DNA from: Halomonas sp. 25-S5
Lineage (GTDB): Bacteria; Pseudomonadota; Gammaproteobacteria; Pseudomonadales; Halomonadaceae
Assembly (NCBI RefSeq): GCF_029889845.1
Contig: NZ_JARANV010000018.1
Span: 1 to 64,000, forward strand
Direction of reading: 5' to 3'
DNA length: 64,000 nucleotides
Position 1 is the first letter of the stretch, and each line of letters starts with the position of its first letter. Under the pieces are notes generated by a model. That model saw only the letters and a program-made list of their open reading frames with translations, ran no database searches and was not told the DNA's origin. The position numbers were made by a program, and so were the translations under genes. Shown here in pieces: positions 1 to 8,643 of the stretch.

Positions 1-2
1 TA

Positions 3-48
3 TCGATCTGATGAGGCGAATAGCCCGCTATTTAACGAATCAGATCGA
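3..48. other. Inverted repeat at the left edge
   Basis: Ten-base arms TCGATCTGAT (3-12) and ATCAGATCGA (39-48) are exact reverse complements separated by 26 bases. Neither side has a T-run. The element lies at the window edge, so the gene it belongs to cannot be seen. It may be a structured UTR or the end of an upstream unit. Confidence 0.4.
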
Positions 49-118
49 ATGAAGTTGGCCGAAAGACCGGTTCTCGCAGTAGATCAGCGTTAAGTCCGAC
101 AGGCTCCTAGATCCGACT

Positions 119-136
119 TGTAGGCGATCTCCTACA
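119..136. promoter_or_regulatory. Palindrome TGTAGG-N6-CCTACA upstream of the diguanylate cyclase
   Basis: Perfect six-base arms with a six-base spacer lie about 107 bases upstream of the cyclase start. The same arms and spacing recur at 8444-8461 next to the other cyclic-di-GMP gene. The layout resembles sites of NarL/FixJ-type response regulators such as the GacA box TGTAAG-N6-CTTACA. Operator function is an inference. Confidence 0.45.
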
Positions 137-242
137 TCGCAGGGAGGATGCCGCAACCACATTGACGGCGTATCATAATGTTCTTCACCAAGAGGCGCCC
201 AGCGTCCGATACCTGCCGCCTCCATGGAGCAGGACAATAACG

Positions 243-1196
243 ATGAACCACCTGTTCGCAGCAGGGAAAAAGGATACCCGCATGCCTTCCAACGACGCCA
301 TGGCGGGTGGGGAATCGCCACAGCCGGACTGGATCCTCGAGTTGACAGAGCAATTGCCCGGGGTGATCTTTCAGCTGCACCGGGCCCCAGACGGCCGGCT
401 GCACTTCCCCTACCTGGCCGGCAGCGGTACGCAACTGACCGGGGTCGACCGGCGTGACCTGGCGCAGAATGCCCTTCCGGCGCTCGAGCGCCTGGACGAG
501 ACGGATTACCCTCGTCTGATGGCCGCCATTGAGCGTTCCGCCCGCTGGCAAAGCCCCATCACCACCAAGTTCCGACTGAGGATGGCCGATGACCGCCTGA
601 GCTGGATCGCCCTGCGCGCCCAGCCCCGCAAGATCGACACCGGCATCCTCTGGCACGGCATGATGATCGACATCAGCGAACAGATGGCCGAGGAGCACCG
701 CCTGCGCCGGCTGTCCGACACCGACGACCTGACCGGCCTGGCCAATCGCCGCAAGCTGATGAAGCGCCTCGACGAGGAGATCTCGCTGAGCAACCGGCAC
801 GCCCTGCCGCTGTCGCTGATGATGCTCGACCTCGACCACTTCAAGACGATCAACGACACCTGGGGGCACCTTCAAGGAGACCAGGTACTGACAGAACTCG
901 CCGAGCTCTGCCGTGAGATGCTGCGCGAAGAGGACCTGGTGGCCCGGCTGGGGGGCGAGGAGTTCGCCCTGCTGCTGCCGCTGACCCCCGAGCTTCACTG
1001 CCGACAGCTGGCGGAGCGCCTTCGCGAACGGATCGCCGCCCATGACTTCGGTATCGGCCCGGGACGCATCACGGTCAGCATCGGCATCGCCGAACACCGC
1101 ATCGGAGACTCCCGCGAGACCCTGATCCAGCGTGCCGACGACAGCCTCTATGCGGCCAAGCACGGTGGGCGCAACCAGGTGATGGTAAGCGCCTAA
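243..1196 (+). CDS. PAS-GGDEF diguanylate cyclase
   Basis: This 317-residue soluble protein probably makes cyclic di-GMP from two GTP. The N-terminal ~150 residues look like a PAS-type sensor, ending in the usual linker DISEQ before the GGDEF domain. The catalytic motif is GGEEF (about residues 237-241). An inhibitory I-site REED sits exactly five residues before it, so product feedback is expected. ATG 243 is chosen because AGGA at 231-234 is well spaced; ATG 282 also has a good site, and an upstream TTG at 162 lacks support. No transmembrane segment is visible, so the input is probably cytoplasmic. The gene stands alone, with a palindrome upstream that is shared with the other cyclic-di-GMP gene in the window. 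Confidence 0.9.
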   Translation: MNHLFAAGKKDTRMPSNDAMAGGESPQPDWILELTEQLPGVIFQLHRAPDGRLHFPYLAGSGTQLTGVDRRDLAQNALPALERLDETDYPRLMAAIERSARWQSPITTKFRLRMADDRLSWIALRAQPRKIDTGILWHGMMIDISEQMAEEHRLRRLSDTDDLTGLANRRKLMKRLDEEISLSNRHALPLSLMMLDLDHFKTINDTWGHLQGDQVLTELAELCREMLREEDLVARLGGEEFALLLPLTPELHCRQLAERLRERIAAHDFGIGPGRITVSIGIAEHRIGDSRETLIQRADDSLYAAKHGGRNQVMVSA

Positions 1197-1300
1197 AGAT
1201 GGTGGTCGAAGAACCAGCGCGCGGCATGGGCCTCGACCTTCTCCAGGGTACCGGGTTCCTCGATGAGGTGGGTGGCGCCCGGCACGATCATCAGCTTGCG
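1193..1300 (-). pseudogene. 3' remnant of an alpha/beta (dienelactone-type) hydrolase gene
   Basis: Read on the minus strand, this stretch encodes a typical hydrolase C-terminus. It contains KLMIVPGATHLIEEPGTLE, with the catalytic His in the ATH motif, and ends in RWFFDHHL followed by TAG at 1193-1195. Upstream (beyond about 1310) the similarity to the family stops and no start follows, because the recQ gene begins at 1375 on the other strand. The remnant's stop codon overlaps the stop of the diguanylate cyclase gene. It is best read as the surviving tail of a deleted gene. Confidence 0.6.
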
Positions 1301-1374
1301 CGGACGAGGGCCGACGGGCACGTTATACTGGACATAATCCCAGTCACTCTCCGACGACACGGCAGGACCTGCCC

Positions 1375-3327
1375 ATGATCCAGCAGACGCTCCAAGAGGT
1401 CTTCGGCTATGACGACTTCCGCCCCGGCCAGCGGCCGGTCATCGAGGCCATCGTGGCCGGCCGCTCGGCGGCGGCGATCTTCCCCACCGGTTCCGGCAAG
1501 TCGCTCTGCTACCAGCTGCCGGCCCTGCAGCTGCCGCACCTGACCCTGGTGATCTCGCCGCTGCTGGCCCTGATGCAGGACCAGCTGGCCTTCCTCGACC
1601 GTCATGGCATCCCCGCCGCCAGCCTCGATTCGGGCCAGAGCCGTGAGCAAGCGGCGGCGGTCATGGAAGGCGTCAAGCGCGGCGAGATCCGCATCCTGAT
1701 GGTCTCGGTGGAGCGCCTCAAGAACGAGCGGTTCCGCGCCTTCATCAGCCGGGTGCCGATCTCCTTGATGGTGGTGGACGAGGCCCACTGCATCTCGGAG
1801 TGGGGCCACAACTTCCGCCCGGACTACCTCAAGCTGCCGGACTACCGCCGCGACTTCGCCATTCCGCAGGTGCTGCTGCTCACCGCCACGGCCACCCCGC
1901 GGGTGATCGACGACATGCGCACGCGCTTCGACATCGCGCCGGGGGATGTCACCGGCACCGGCTTCTACCGCGCCAACCTCGACCTCCAGGTGACGCCGGT
2001 GCCCGCCGCCGAGCGCCCCCGCCGACTGGTCGAGTGGCTGCGCCCACGGTTCGAGCAGGAGACGCCCGAGTCGACCATCGTCTATGTCACCCTGCAGCAG
2101 ACGGCGGAACGACTGGCGGCCTACCTGGCGAAAGCGGGCCTGTCGGCCATCGCCTACCACGCCGGGCTCGACGGCGAGCGGCGCGAGGCGATCCAGCGGG
2201 ACTTCATGGCCGGCCACACGCCCTGCATCGTCGCCACCATCGCCTTCGGCATGGGTATCGACAAGGCCGATATCCGCAACGTGGTGCACTTCGACCTGCC
2301 GAAGTCCATCGAGAACTACAGCCAGGAGATCGGCCGTGCCGGCCGCGACGGCCTGCCCTCCCGCTGCCTGATGCTGGCCGGGCGCGACCATCTCGAGGTG
2401 CTGGAAAACTTCGTCTACGGCGACACCCCCGAGCATCACGGCATACGCCGGGTGATCGACGATCTGCGCGCCGCCGGAACGCAGTGGGAACTGATGCTCA
2501 ATACGCTGTCGCGGCACAGCAATATCCGCCCCCTGCCGCTCAAGACCCTGCTGGTGCAGCTCGAACTGCGCCGCCTGATCGCGCCTCGCTACAGCTACTT
2601 CGCCGACTACCGCTTCCGCCTGGAGGGTGAGGCCGAAGCCCTGATCGACCGTTTCCAGGGCGAGCGGCGTGCCTTCGTCCAGGCGATCCTGGACGCCTCC
2701 TCCCGCGCCCGTACCTGGTACAGCCTGGACTTCGCCGCCCTCGGGGCCGAGCGTGGCCTGGATACCCGTCGAAGCCGGGTGATCACCGCCCTGGACTACT
2801 TCGTCGAGAAGGGCTGGATGGTACTGGAGAGCAAGCAGATGACCGAGGTCTACGAGGTGCTCTCGACCGAGATCGACCCCGTAACGCTGACCGACGAACT
2901 CTTCGCCTACTTCCGCGACAAGGAGCGCGCCGAGATCGACCGCCTGCAGGCCATGCTCTCGCTCTTCGAGAGTGACCGCTGCCTGAGCCGGCGACTGGCC
3001 GACTGGTTCGGCGATGCTCGCGCCCCCGAGCACTGTGGCCACTGCTCAGCCTGCCGTGGCCAGGTGGCACGACTCCCGCCCGCCGAGCCGGCGACGTCCT
3101 TGGTGACCCGAGACGTCGATGCCCTGTGCCGTCCCTTCCTGCAGCGGCTGGCCGAGGCCGGCGAGGGCCACCCGGCCACCGCGGACCTGCTGACGCGCTT
3201 CCTGTGCGGGATCACCACCCCGCTGTTCGCCTCCATGAAGGCGCGCAAGCTGGAGGCGTTCGCCGCCCTGGAGGGCTATCCCTATGCCGAGGTTCGCCGG
3301 CGCGTCGCCGAGCACCTCGCCGGCTGA
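1375..3327 (+). CDS. recQ: RecQ-family ATP-dependent DNA helicase
   Basis: This 650-residue SF2 helicase probably unwinds DNA 3'-to-5' in recombination and repair. The helicase core fills the first ~340 residues, with Walker [12 protein letters not shown] (about 38-48), the DEAH box DEAHCIS (about 136) and motif [13 protein letters not shown]. In the E. coli enzyme the zinc cluster lies just after the core. Here a Cys set (C near 536, then CGHCSAC near 552-559) lies far toward the C-terminus, after a long helical and winged-helix-like region. It may therefore be a RecQ-like paralogue rather than the orthologue. An AGGA lies just upstream of the ATG. Confidence 0.85.
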   Translation: MIQQTLQEVFGYDDFRPGQRPVIEAIVAGRSAAAIFPTGSGKSLCYQLPALQLPHLTLVISPLLALMQDQLAFLDRHGIPAASLDSGQSREQAAAVMEGVKRGEIRILMVSVERLKNERFRAFISRVPISLMVVDEAHCISEWGHNFRPDYLKLPDYRRDFAIPQVLLLTATATPRVIDDMRTRFDIAPGDVTGTGFYRANLDLQVTPVPAAERPRRLVEWLRPRFEQETPESTIVYVTLQQTAERLAAYLAKAGLSAIAYHAGLDGERREAIQRDFMAGHTPCIVATIAFGMGIDKADIRNVVHFDLPKSIENYSQEIGRAGRDGLPSRCLMLAGRDHLEVLENFVYGDTPEHHGIRRVIDDLRAAGTQWELMLNTLSRHSNIRPLPLKTLLVQLELRRLIAPRYSYFADYRFRLEGEAEALIDRFQGERRAFVQAILDASSRARTWYSLDFAALGAERGLDTRRSRVITALDYFVEKGWMVLESKQMTEVYEVLSTEIDPVTLTDELFAYFRDKERAEIDRLQAMLSLFESDRCLSRRLADWFGDARAPEHCGHCSACRGQVARLPPAEPATSLVTRDVDALCRPFLQRLAEAGEGHPATADLLTRFLCGITTPLFASMKARKLEAFAALEGYPYAEVRRRVAEHLAG

Positions 3328-3454
3328 CCGGGTCAGCCGCGACGTTGACACCACCGACCAAGACGGATCGAAGGGCCCCTGGACACGGTTGATGTGGCGT
3401 TCCACCTCGCCGAGAATAGCGGCCAGCGACCCATCGAGACGGCAAGGAGATACC

Positions 3455-3793
3455 ATGAGCCAGTTATCCGAACAGCAGTGCGAGGCCTGCAGCATCGACG
3501 CCCCCAAGGTGTCCAAAGCCGAGATCGAGCAATACAAGACCGATATTCCCGAGTGGCAGATCGTTGATCGCGATGGCATCATGCAGCTGGAACGGACCTT
3601 CAAGTTCCGCGACTTCAAGCAGGCCCTCGACTTCACCCAGCGAGTCGGCGAGATCGCCGAGCAAGCCGATCACCATCCCGCGATCCTCACCGAATATGGC
3701 AAGGTAGCCGTGACCTGGTGGTCACACAAGATCAAGGGCCTGCACCGGAACGATTTCATTCTTGCCGCCAGAACCGACGAGGTAGCGAAATAA
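3455..3793 (+). CDS. phhB: Pterin-4a-carbinolamine dehydratase
   Basis: This 112-residue protein dehydrates 4a-hydroxytetrahydrobiopterin, recycling the pterin cofactor of phenylalanine hydroxylase. The family signature is visible as [21 protein letters not shown], with the two catalytic His residues followed by the conserved WWSHK region. ATG 3455 is preferred over an upstream in-frame start at 3284 because AAGGAGA lies at 3444-3450. It is followed with no gap by an aromatic aminotransferase gene, which matches the phhBC pair of pseudomonads. phhA (the hydroxylase) is not next to it, so the source of its substrate is not visible here. Confidence 0.92.
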   Translation: MSQLSEQQCEACSIDAPKVSKAEIEQYKTDIPEWQIVDRDGIMQLERTFKFRDFKQALDFTQRVGEIAEQADHHPAILTEYGKVAVTWWSHKIKGLHRNDFILAARTDEVAK

Positions 3794-4981
3794 ATGTTCG
3801 AGAAAATTGAGCGGGTTCCCGGGGACGCCATCCTCGGTCTGATCGACGCCTTCAAGAAGGACACCAACCCTCAGAAGGTCGATCTCGGCGTCGGCGTCTA
3901 CAAGGACGACCAGGGCAACACTCCGGTGATGCGCGCCGTCAAGGAAGCCGAGGCCCTGCTGCTCAAGAACGAGACCACCAAGACCTACATCGGCTCCCAT
4001 GGTGCGCCGGCGTACGGCGAGGTGATCCTGCCCATGGTGCTGGGCGAGGGATCGCCGGTACTGGAGTCCAAGCGTGCCAGCGCCACCCAGTCACCCGGCG
4101 GTACCGGCGCCCTGCGCCTGGCGGGCGACTTCATCGCCCACCAGCTCCCCGGCAAGGACATCTGGGTCTCCGACCCGACCTGGCCGAACCACCTGGGCAT
4201 CTTCCCGGCCGCCGGCCTGACGCTGCACAAGTACCCCTATGTGGATGACGAGAACCGTCTCGACTTCGACGGCATGCTGGCGGCACTCAAGCAGATCCCG
4301 GAAGGTGACGTGGTGCTGCTGCACGCCTGCTGCCACAACCCCACCGGCTTCGACCTCTCCCGCGACCAGTGGCACCAGGTGCTGGAAGTGGTTCGCGAGC
4401 GCCACCTGCTGCCGCTGATCGACTTCGCCTACCAGGGCTTCGGCGAAGGGCTCGAAGAGGACGCCTACGGGGTTCGCCTGATGGCCGAGAACCTCGACGA
4501 GGTCATCATCACCAGCTCCTGCTCCAAGAACTTCGGCATCTACTGCGAGCGTACCGGCTGTTTGATCATGGTGGCGAAGAACCAGGAGCAGATGGAGAAC
4601 GTCCGCTCGCAGATCGCCATCGTGGCCCGCGAGAACTACTCCAACCCGCCGGCCCACGGCGGGTCCATCGTCAGCGAGATCCTGCACTCCGCGGAGCTCG
4701 CGGCCAGCTGGCGCGAGGAGCTCACCGAGATGCGCGACCGCATCAATACGCTGCGTCGCGACTTCGTCGAGGCCCTCAAGCCCTTCGGCCTGGACCAGAA
4801 ATATGCCTGCGTGGCCGAGCAGCGTGGCATGTTCTCCTACACCGGCCTGACGGCCGAGCAGGTCGACCGCCTGCGCGACGAGTTCGGCATCTACATGGTG
4901 CGCTCGGGCCGCGCCAACGTGGCCGGCTTCTCCCACGAAAACTTGCCCTACCTGGCCAAGGCGATCGCCGCGGTCAACTGA
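3794..4981 (+). CDS. Aromatic/aspartate amino acid aminotransferase
   Basis: This 395-residue PLP-dependent class I aminotransferase is of the AspC/TyrB/PhhC type and moves amino groups between aromatic or dicarboxylic amino acids and 2-oxoglutarate. It has the family N-terminus DLGVGVYKD, the NPTG motif of the cofactor site and the Schiff-base lysine in SSCSKNFG (about K245). The C-terminal Arg motif SGRANVAG binds the substrate carboxylate. The ATG follows the phhB stop directly, so translation is coupled. Pairing with phhB suggests that aromatic amino acids are the main substrates (phhC role), but sequence alone does not separate this from AspC or TyrB. Confidence 0.92.
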   Translation: MFEKIERVPGDAILGLIDAFKKDTNPQKVDLGVGVYKDDQGNTPVMRAVKEAEALLLKNETTKTYIGSHGAPAYGEVILPMVLGEGSPVLESKRASATQSPGGTGALRLAGDFIAHQLPGKDIWVSDPTWPNHLGIFPAAGLTLHKYPYVDDENRLDFDGMLAALKQIPEGDVVLLHACCHNPTGFDLSRDQWHQVLEVVRERHLLPLIDFAYQGFGEGLEEDAYGVRLMAENLDEVIITSSCSKNFGIYCERTGCLIMVAKNQEQMENVRSQIAIVARENYSNPPAHGGSIVSEILHSAELAASWREELTEMRDRINTLRRDFVEALKPFGLDQKYACVAEQRGMFSYTGLTAEQVDRLRDEFGIYMVRSGRANVAGFSHENLPYLAKAIAAVN

Positions 4982-4996
4982 TCTCGGCACCCTCGG

Positions 4997-5037
4997 AATC
5001 GACAACGCCCGGGTCATCGGCCCGGGCGTTGTCGATT
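4997..5037 (+). terminator. Terminator hairpin after the aminotransferase gene
   Basis: Seventeen-base perfect arms (4997-5013 and 5021-5037) flank a seven-base loop, 16 bases after the stop codon. The stem is very GC-rich and starts with AATC and ends with GATT. It separates the plus-strand phh pair from the convergent MATE gene. Confidence 0.8.
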
Positions 5038-5105
5038 CTGGCATAGTCGATATATTGAAGATTTGCCGGAAATTTCAGGCCATTACCCTGTATCAGTCAT
5101 AATAT

Positions 5106-6467
5106 CTACAAGATGGCACTATCCATCTTCCCTGGCTGCCGGCGGGGGCTGGCGAGGATGCGTCGCAGCACCTGCCAGGCCACCAGACCCGCCAGCAGAT
5201 TACCCAGCGCCGCGCCCATGGCCAGGCCGAGCAGCTCCCCCAGCCAGGCTCCGGCCCAGAGACAGGGCAGGTAGAAGACGAACAGCCGAGCGGCCGACAT
5301 CAGCATGGCGCGCAGCGGCCAGCCTAGGGCGTTGCCCGCCGAGACCACGATCATGCAGACTCCCAGCGCCGCATAGCTTGGCAGCAGGAAGCGAATCAGC
5401 GTCGCCAGGTCATCACGCACCTCGGGATTGCCGGAAAGCGCGAGCGCCACCCAGGGAGAGGCCAGGGCCATCAGGATCCCCAGCGACAGCTGCCAGACCA
5501 CCACCACCCGGAGCGCCAAGCGCATCAGCCGGTGTATCTGGTCCCAGTCCCCGGCGCCGTAACAGCGCCCGAGCCAGGGCGGCAGCGACATGGTCATGGC
5601 CAGCACCACCATCAGTGAGAGGGTTTCCAGGCGACTGGCCAGCCCCCAGGCCGCCACCTGAGCCTCGCCGAGGGAGGCCACCACCGAAATGGCGAGCATG
5701 GCCGCCAGGGGCGGCATCAGCTGGCTGATCATGGCCGGCCCGGCAATGCCGGCGAAGGGCACCAGTGAACGGCGCAGCTCCCCGAGCAGTCCCTCGGCCG
5801 CCAACCAGCCCATGCCTCCCAGCCGACGGCTCAGCACCAGCAGGCCCGTCGCGAAGGCGATCGAGGTGGCCCACGCCGCCCCGGGCAGACCCAACCCCGG
5901 CCAGGAACCGATGCCGAAGATCAGCAATGGGTCGAGGCACAGGTTGACCAGGCTGGTGATCACCATCATCTTGCCGGGCAGCCAGGTGTCCCCATGGGCC
6001 CGGAACAGGCTATAGCCGAAATAGAGCAACGCCCCCAACCAGGCCGCCAGCAGCTGGGGCGCCCAGTAGGCTTGGATCAGCTCACGGGTGGACTCATCGG
6101 CCCCCAGCAGGGCGAAGACGGGCGCCTGGATGGCCCACAGCAGCAGCACCAGCAGGGCGATGGTGACGGTCCCCACCAGCAGTACCAGACTGCCCAGTCG
6201 CCGTGCCCGGGTGGACTCCCCTGCCCCCAGGGCACGCGATATCAGCGCCGCGATGGCGATCCCCATGCCGACCTGAATGCCGATGACCAGAAAGGACAGC
6301 GGGAAAGTGAAGGACTGGGCGGCCAGCGGTGCCGTGCCGAGTCGCGCGATGAAGGCACTGTCCACCAGCTGGAAGCCGAGCAGTGCCAGCACGCCGATGG
6401 CCATGGGCCAGGTCTGGCGCCAGAGAGTCAGGCCAAGCGAGGAACGGGATTTGTCGGGGGGATTCAC
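5106..6467 (-). CDS. MATE-family multidrug efflux transporter
   Basis: This 453-residue inner-membrane protein has about twelve hydrophobic helices in two halves, the layout of MATE exporters (NorM/DinF type). These expel drugs or cationic compounds in exchange for Na+ or H+. The N-terminus WPMAIGVLALLGFQLVDSAF matches the start of helix 1 in the family. The start is a GTG (6465-6467) preceded by GGAG. It lies 55 bases downstream of the GGDEF/EAL gene on the same strand and may share its transcript. The substrate cannot be told from the sequence. Confidence 0.88.
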   Translation of the reverse strand: MNPPDKSRSSLGLTLWRQTWPMAIGVLALLGFQLVDSAFIARLGTAPLAAQSFTFPLSFLVIGIQVGMGIAIAALISRALGAGESTRARRLGSLVLLVGTVTIALLVLLLWAIQAPVFALLGADESTRELIQAYWAPQLLAAWLGALLYFGYSLFRAHGDTWLPGKMMVITSLVNLCLDPLLIFGIGSWPGLGLPGAAWATSIAFATGLLVLSRRLGGMGWLAAEGLLGELRRSLVPFAGIAGPAMISQLMPPLAAMLAISVVASLGEAQVAAWGLASRLETLSLMVVLAMTMSLPPWLGRCYGAGDWDQIHRLMRLALRVVVVWQLSLGILMALASPWVALALSGNPEVRDDLATLIRFLLPSYAALGVCMIVVSAGNALGWPLRAMLMSAARLFVFYLPCLWAGAWLGELLGLAMGAALGNLLAGLVAWQVLRRILASPRRQPGKMDSAIL

Positions 6468-6522
6468 AGGGGCTCCGTGGTCGTTCGGAAGGCTGGCATT
6501 CTACGCCAAGCGGGCGCCAGAC

Positions 6523-8418
6523 TCAGCCCGAAACCCCCTGGTGTCCCGTCACCAGCCCGCCCAGGACGCGCTCCATTTCCAGGGCGGGCATGGGACGGAA
6601 GAAATAGAACCCCTGGACCAGGTCGCAGCGCAACTCCCGGATCAACGTCAGCTGTTCACAGTTCTCGACGCCTTCGGCCACGACCTCGAGGCCCAGGCGA
6701 TGGCCGATGAAGATCGCGGCCTCCATGATGGCCCGATCCTCGGGGTGGTCCGGGGCATCCCGCACGAAGGTTCGATCGATCTTGAGTGCCGTGACCGGGA
6801 AGTGCTTGAGATAGCTGAGCGACGAGTAGCCGGTGCCGAAATCATCGATGGCGATGCGAAAGCCCAGGTGGTGGAGCCGGTGTAACCCCTCCAGGATCCT
6901 GTCGTCGGCCTCGATCAGCACATTCTCGGTGAGCTCGAGACCGATATGGCGGGGCCCGAGACCATGGCGTGCCAGGCAGGCCTCGAAGCGCTGGAAGACG
7001 TCGGGCCGGCTCATCTGCCGGCCGGAGAAATTGATATCGATGCGCTCGAGTGCCAGGCCGGCATCACGCCACAGCGCCCGCTGATGGCAGGCGGTCTCCA
7101 TGACCCAGTCACCGAGACGATGGATCAGGTCGGAGCGTTCGGCGAGGGGAATGAACTCGGCTGGCGAGATCGGCGGACCCTCCGCCGGCTGCCAGCGCAG
7201 GAGCGCTTCGAGGTTCTCGATGCGACCGCTGACGGGAGATACCTGGGGCTGGTAATGCAGCGAGAGTTCTCCACTGTCCAGGGCCTGCTCCAGTCGGTCG
7301 ACGAGGCGATGCTGGTGGAGCAGCTCGTCGTGGAGTTGCTGGTCGAAGAACCACACGCTGCCGCGGCCATCCAGCTTGGCCCGGTTCTTGGCCACATCGG
7401 CATTGCGGATCAGTTCGCGCGCCGTATCGCCGTTGTCCGGATAGAGACTGACACCCAGGCAGGCCGTCACGTGGCGCCGGGAACCATCCATCAGGAAGGG
7501 AGCACGCAACACCTGCTGGACCTTGTGGACCAGCTGCGAGAGGACGTCTTCGCGCAGGAAGCCCGGGAAGGCGATCACGAACTCATCGCTGGAGAGTCGA
7601 GACATCAGGTCGGAGGTTCGCGTCGCCCGATGCAGCCGCCGGGTCAGTTCGACCAGCAGCCGATCACCCTGCTCGTAGCCCAGGGCGTCATTGATCTCCA
7701 CGAAGTGGTCGATGTCCAGGTAGACCAGGACCAGCCCGGCGTCCTGTCGGCGAGAGTCGGCGATGGCCTCGTCCAGCTGCGCCTCGAAGGTCTGGCGATT
7801 GGGCAGGTGGGTCAGCGAATCGAAGCGCGTGGCGAAATCCAGCTCACGATGCGCCCGCTTCTGGTCCGAAAGGTCCACGTCGACACAGAACATCAGCGGG
7901 TCATCGGTGTGCTCGCCGAGCATGACATGGTGGGAGAAGACCGGGACCAGCTCCCCGCTCTTGTGCTGGAGCTCGAGCTCATCGGCAGGAATCTCGACGC
8001 CTTCCCGCACCCAGGCCCGGTGCGCCTGTATCACCGGCTCGCGCATCGGCACCGGGATGATCAGCTCTTCCAACAACTGGCCTTGGGCCTCCTCGGGGGC
8101 ATAGCCATAGAGCCGGGTGCTGGCCTCGTTCCAGTAGATCACCCGCCGCTCGTGATCATAGCCCTGAACCGCCACCTTGGGCAGGCTCTCCAGCAGGGCC
8201 CGGAAGCGTTGCTCGCTCTCCAGGTACTGGCGGCGCACGACTTCGACATCGTCCCGGACGCCATCGTCCCGGGCATCGGGCCTTCTCGCTCTAACCTCTT
8301 GCCACCGAAGTGCCAGCCAATGCCGGAAGCCGGTATCGCGACCGCTCATTCGCACCCTCGTCTTTGGAAGACGATACCGCCTCTCATCATGAGGCTGGAT
8401 GGCCCCATCGTGCGACAT
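6523..8418 (-). CDS. PAS-GGDEF-EAL cyclic-di-GMP phosphodiesterase
   Basis: This 631-residue cytosolic protein has a PAS domain (about 60-190), a GGDEF domain (about 200-360) and an EAL domain (about 370-625). The GGDEF motif is degenerate, SSDEF (about residue 275), with RTSD five residues before it, so cyclase activity is unlikely. The EAL domain keeps its key residues: EALLRW, the Asn in NFSGRQ, ELTE, IDDFGTGYSS, LKIDRTFV, EGVE and QGFYF. It probably hydrolyses cyclic di-GMP, with the dead GGDEF acting as a GTP or c-di-GMP sensor. An inverted repeat lies 26-43 bases upstream of the start. Confidence 0.9.
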   Translation of the reverse strand: MSHDGAIQPHDERRYRLPKTRVRMSGRDTGFRHWLALRWQEVRARRPDARDDGVRDDVEVVRRQYLESEQRFRALLESLPKVAVQGYDHERRVIYWNEASTRLYGYAPEEAQGQLLEELIIPVPMREPVIQAHRAWVREGVEIPADELELQHKSGELVPVFSHHVMLGEHTDDPLMFCVDVDLSDQKRAHRELDFATRFDSLTHLPNRQTFEAQLDEAIADSRRQDAGLVLVYLDIDHFVEINDALGYEQGDRLLVELTRRLHRATRTSDLMSRLSSDEFVIAFPGFLREDVLSQLVHKVQQVLRAPFLMDGSRRHVTACLGVSLYPDNGDTARELIRNADVAKNRAKLDGRGSVWFFDQQLHDELLHQHRLVDRLEQALDSGELSLHYQPQVSPVSGRIENLEALLRWQPAEGPPISPAEFIPLAERSDLIHRLGDWVMETACHQRALWRDAGLALERIDINFSGRQMSRPDVFQRFEACLARHGLGPRHIGLELTENVLIEADDRILEGLHRLHHLGFRIAIDDFGTGYSSLSYLKHFPVTALKIDRTFVRDAPDHPEDRAIMEAAIFIGHRLGLEVVAEGVENCEQLTLIRELRCDLVQGFYFFRPMPALEMERVLGGLVTGHQGVSG

Positions 8419-8443
8419 CGTGAACCCTCATCCTACCTGCATG

Positions 8444-8461
8444 TGTAGGAAATATCCTACA
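8444..8461. promoter_or_regulatory. Palindrome TGTAGG-N6-CCTACA in the divergent intergenic region
   Basis: This is the second copy of the arms and spacing seen at 119-136. It lies 26-43 bases upstream of the GGDEF/EAL start and 183 bases upstream of the divergent dioxygenase start. The position close to the phosphodiesterase gene would suit an operator overlapping its promoter. The binding protein is unknown; a NarL/FixJ-type regulator is a guess from the motif shape. Confidence 0.45.
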
Positions 8462-8580
8462 CGGTATGGCGGCTCGGCCAGGCGTTGGCCTCCGACGTTT
8501 CAATGAAAGATTCCAGCCAACCAGTAGGACAAGTCTCGTACATTTTTTGACATTTCGTTGCAAATCTTCTCTTTTTCCTA

Positions 8581-8604
8581 GGTTGCCCGGGCTTTCGGGC
8601 AACC
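8581..8604 (+). other. Hairpin in the leader of the dioxygenase gene
   Basis: Nine-base arms GGTTGCCCG (8581-8589) and CGGGCAACC (8596-8604) flank a six-base loop, 39 bases before the dioxygenase ATG. No T-run follows on either strand, so it is more likely a 5' leader structure than a terminator. A TTGACA (8548-8553) lies upstream, but the matching -10 box is weak. Confidence 0.45.
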
Positions 8605-8643
8605 ACCGGGCAATCACGCCCACGACCCAATGGAGAAGACCCC

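Noticed and set aside
8521..8541. Third copy of the TGTAGG-N6-CCTACA palindrome
   Set aside because: AGTAGGACAAGTCTCGTACA matches only part of each arm, so it was not counted with the two exact copies.
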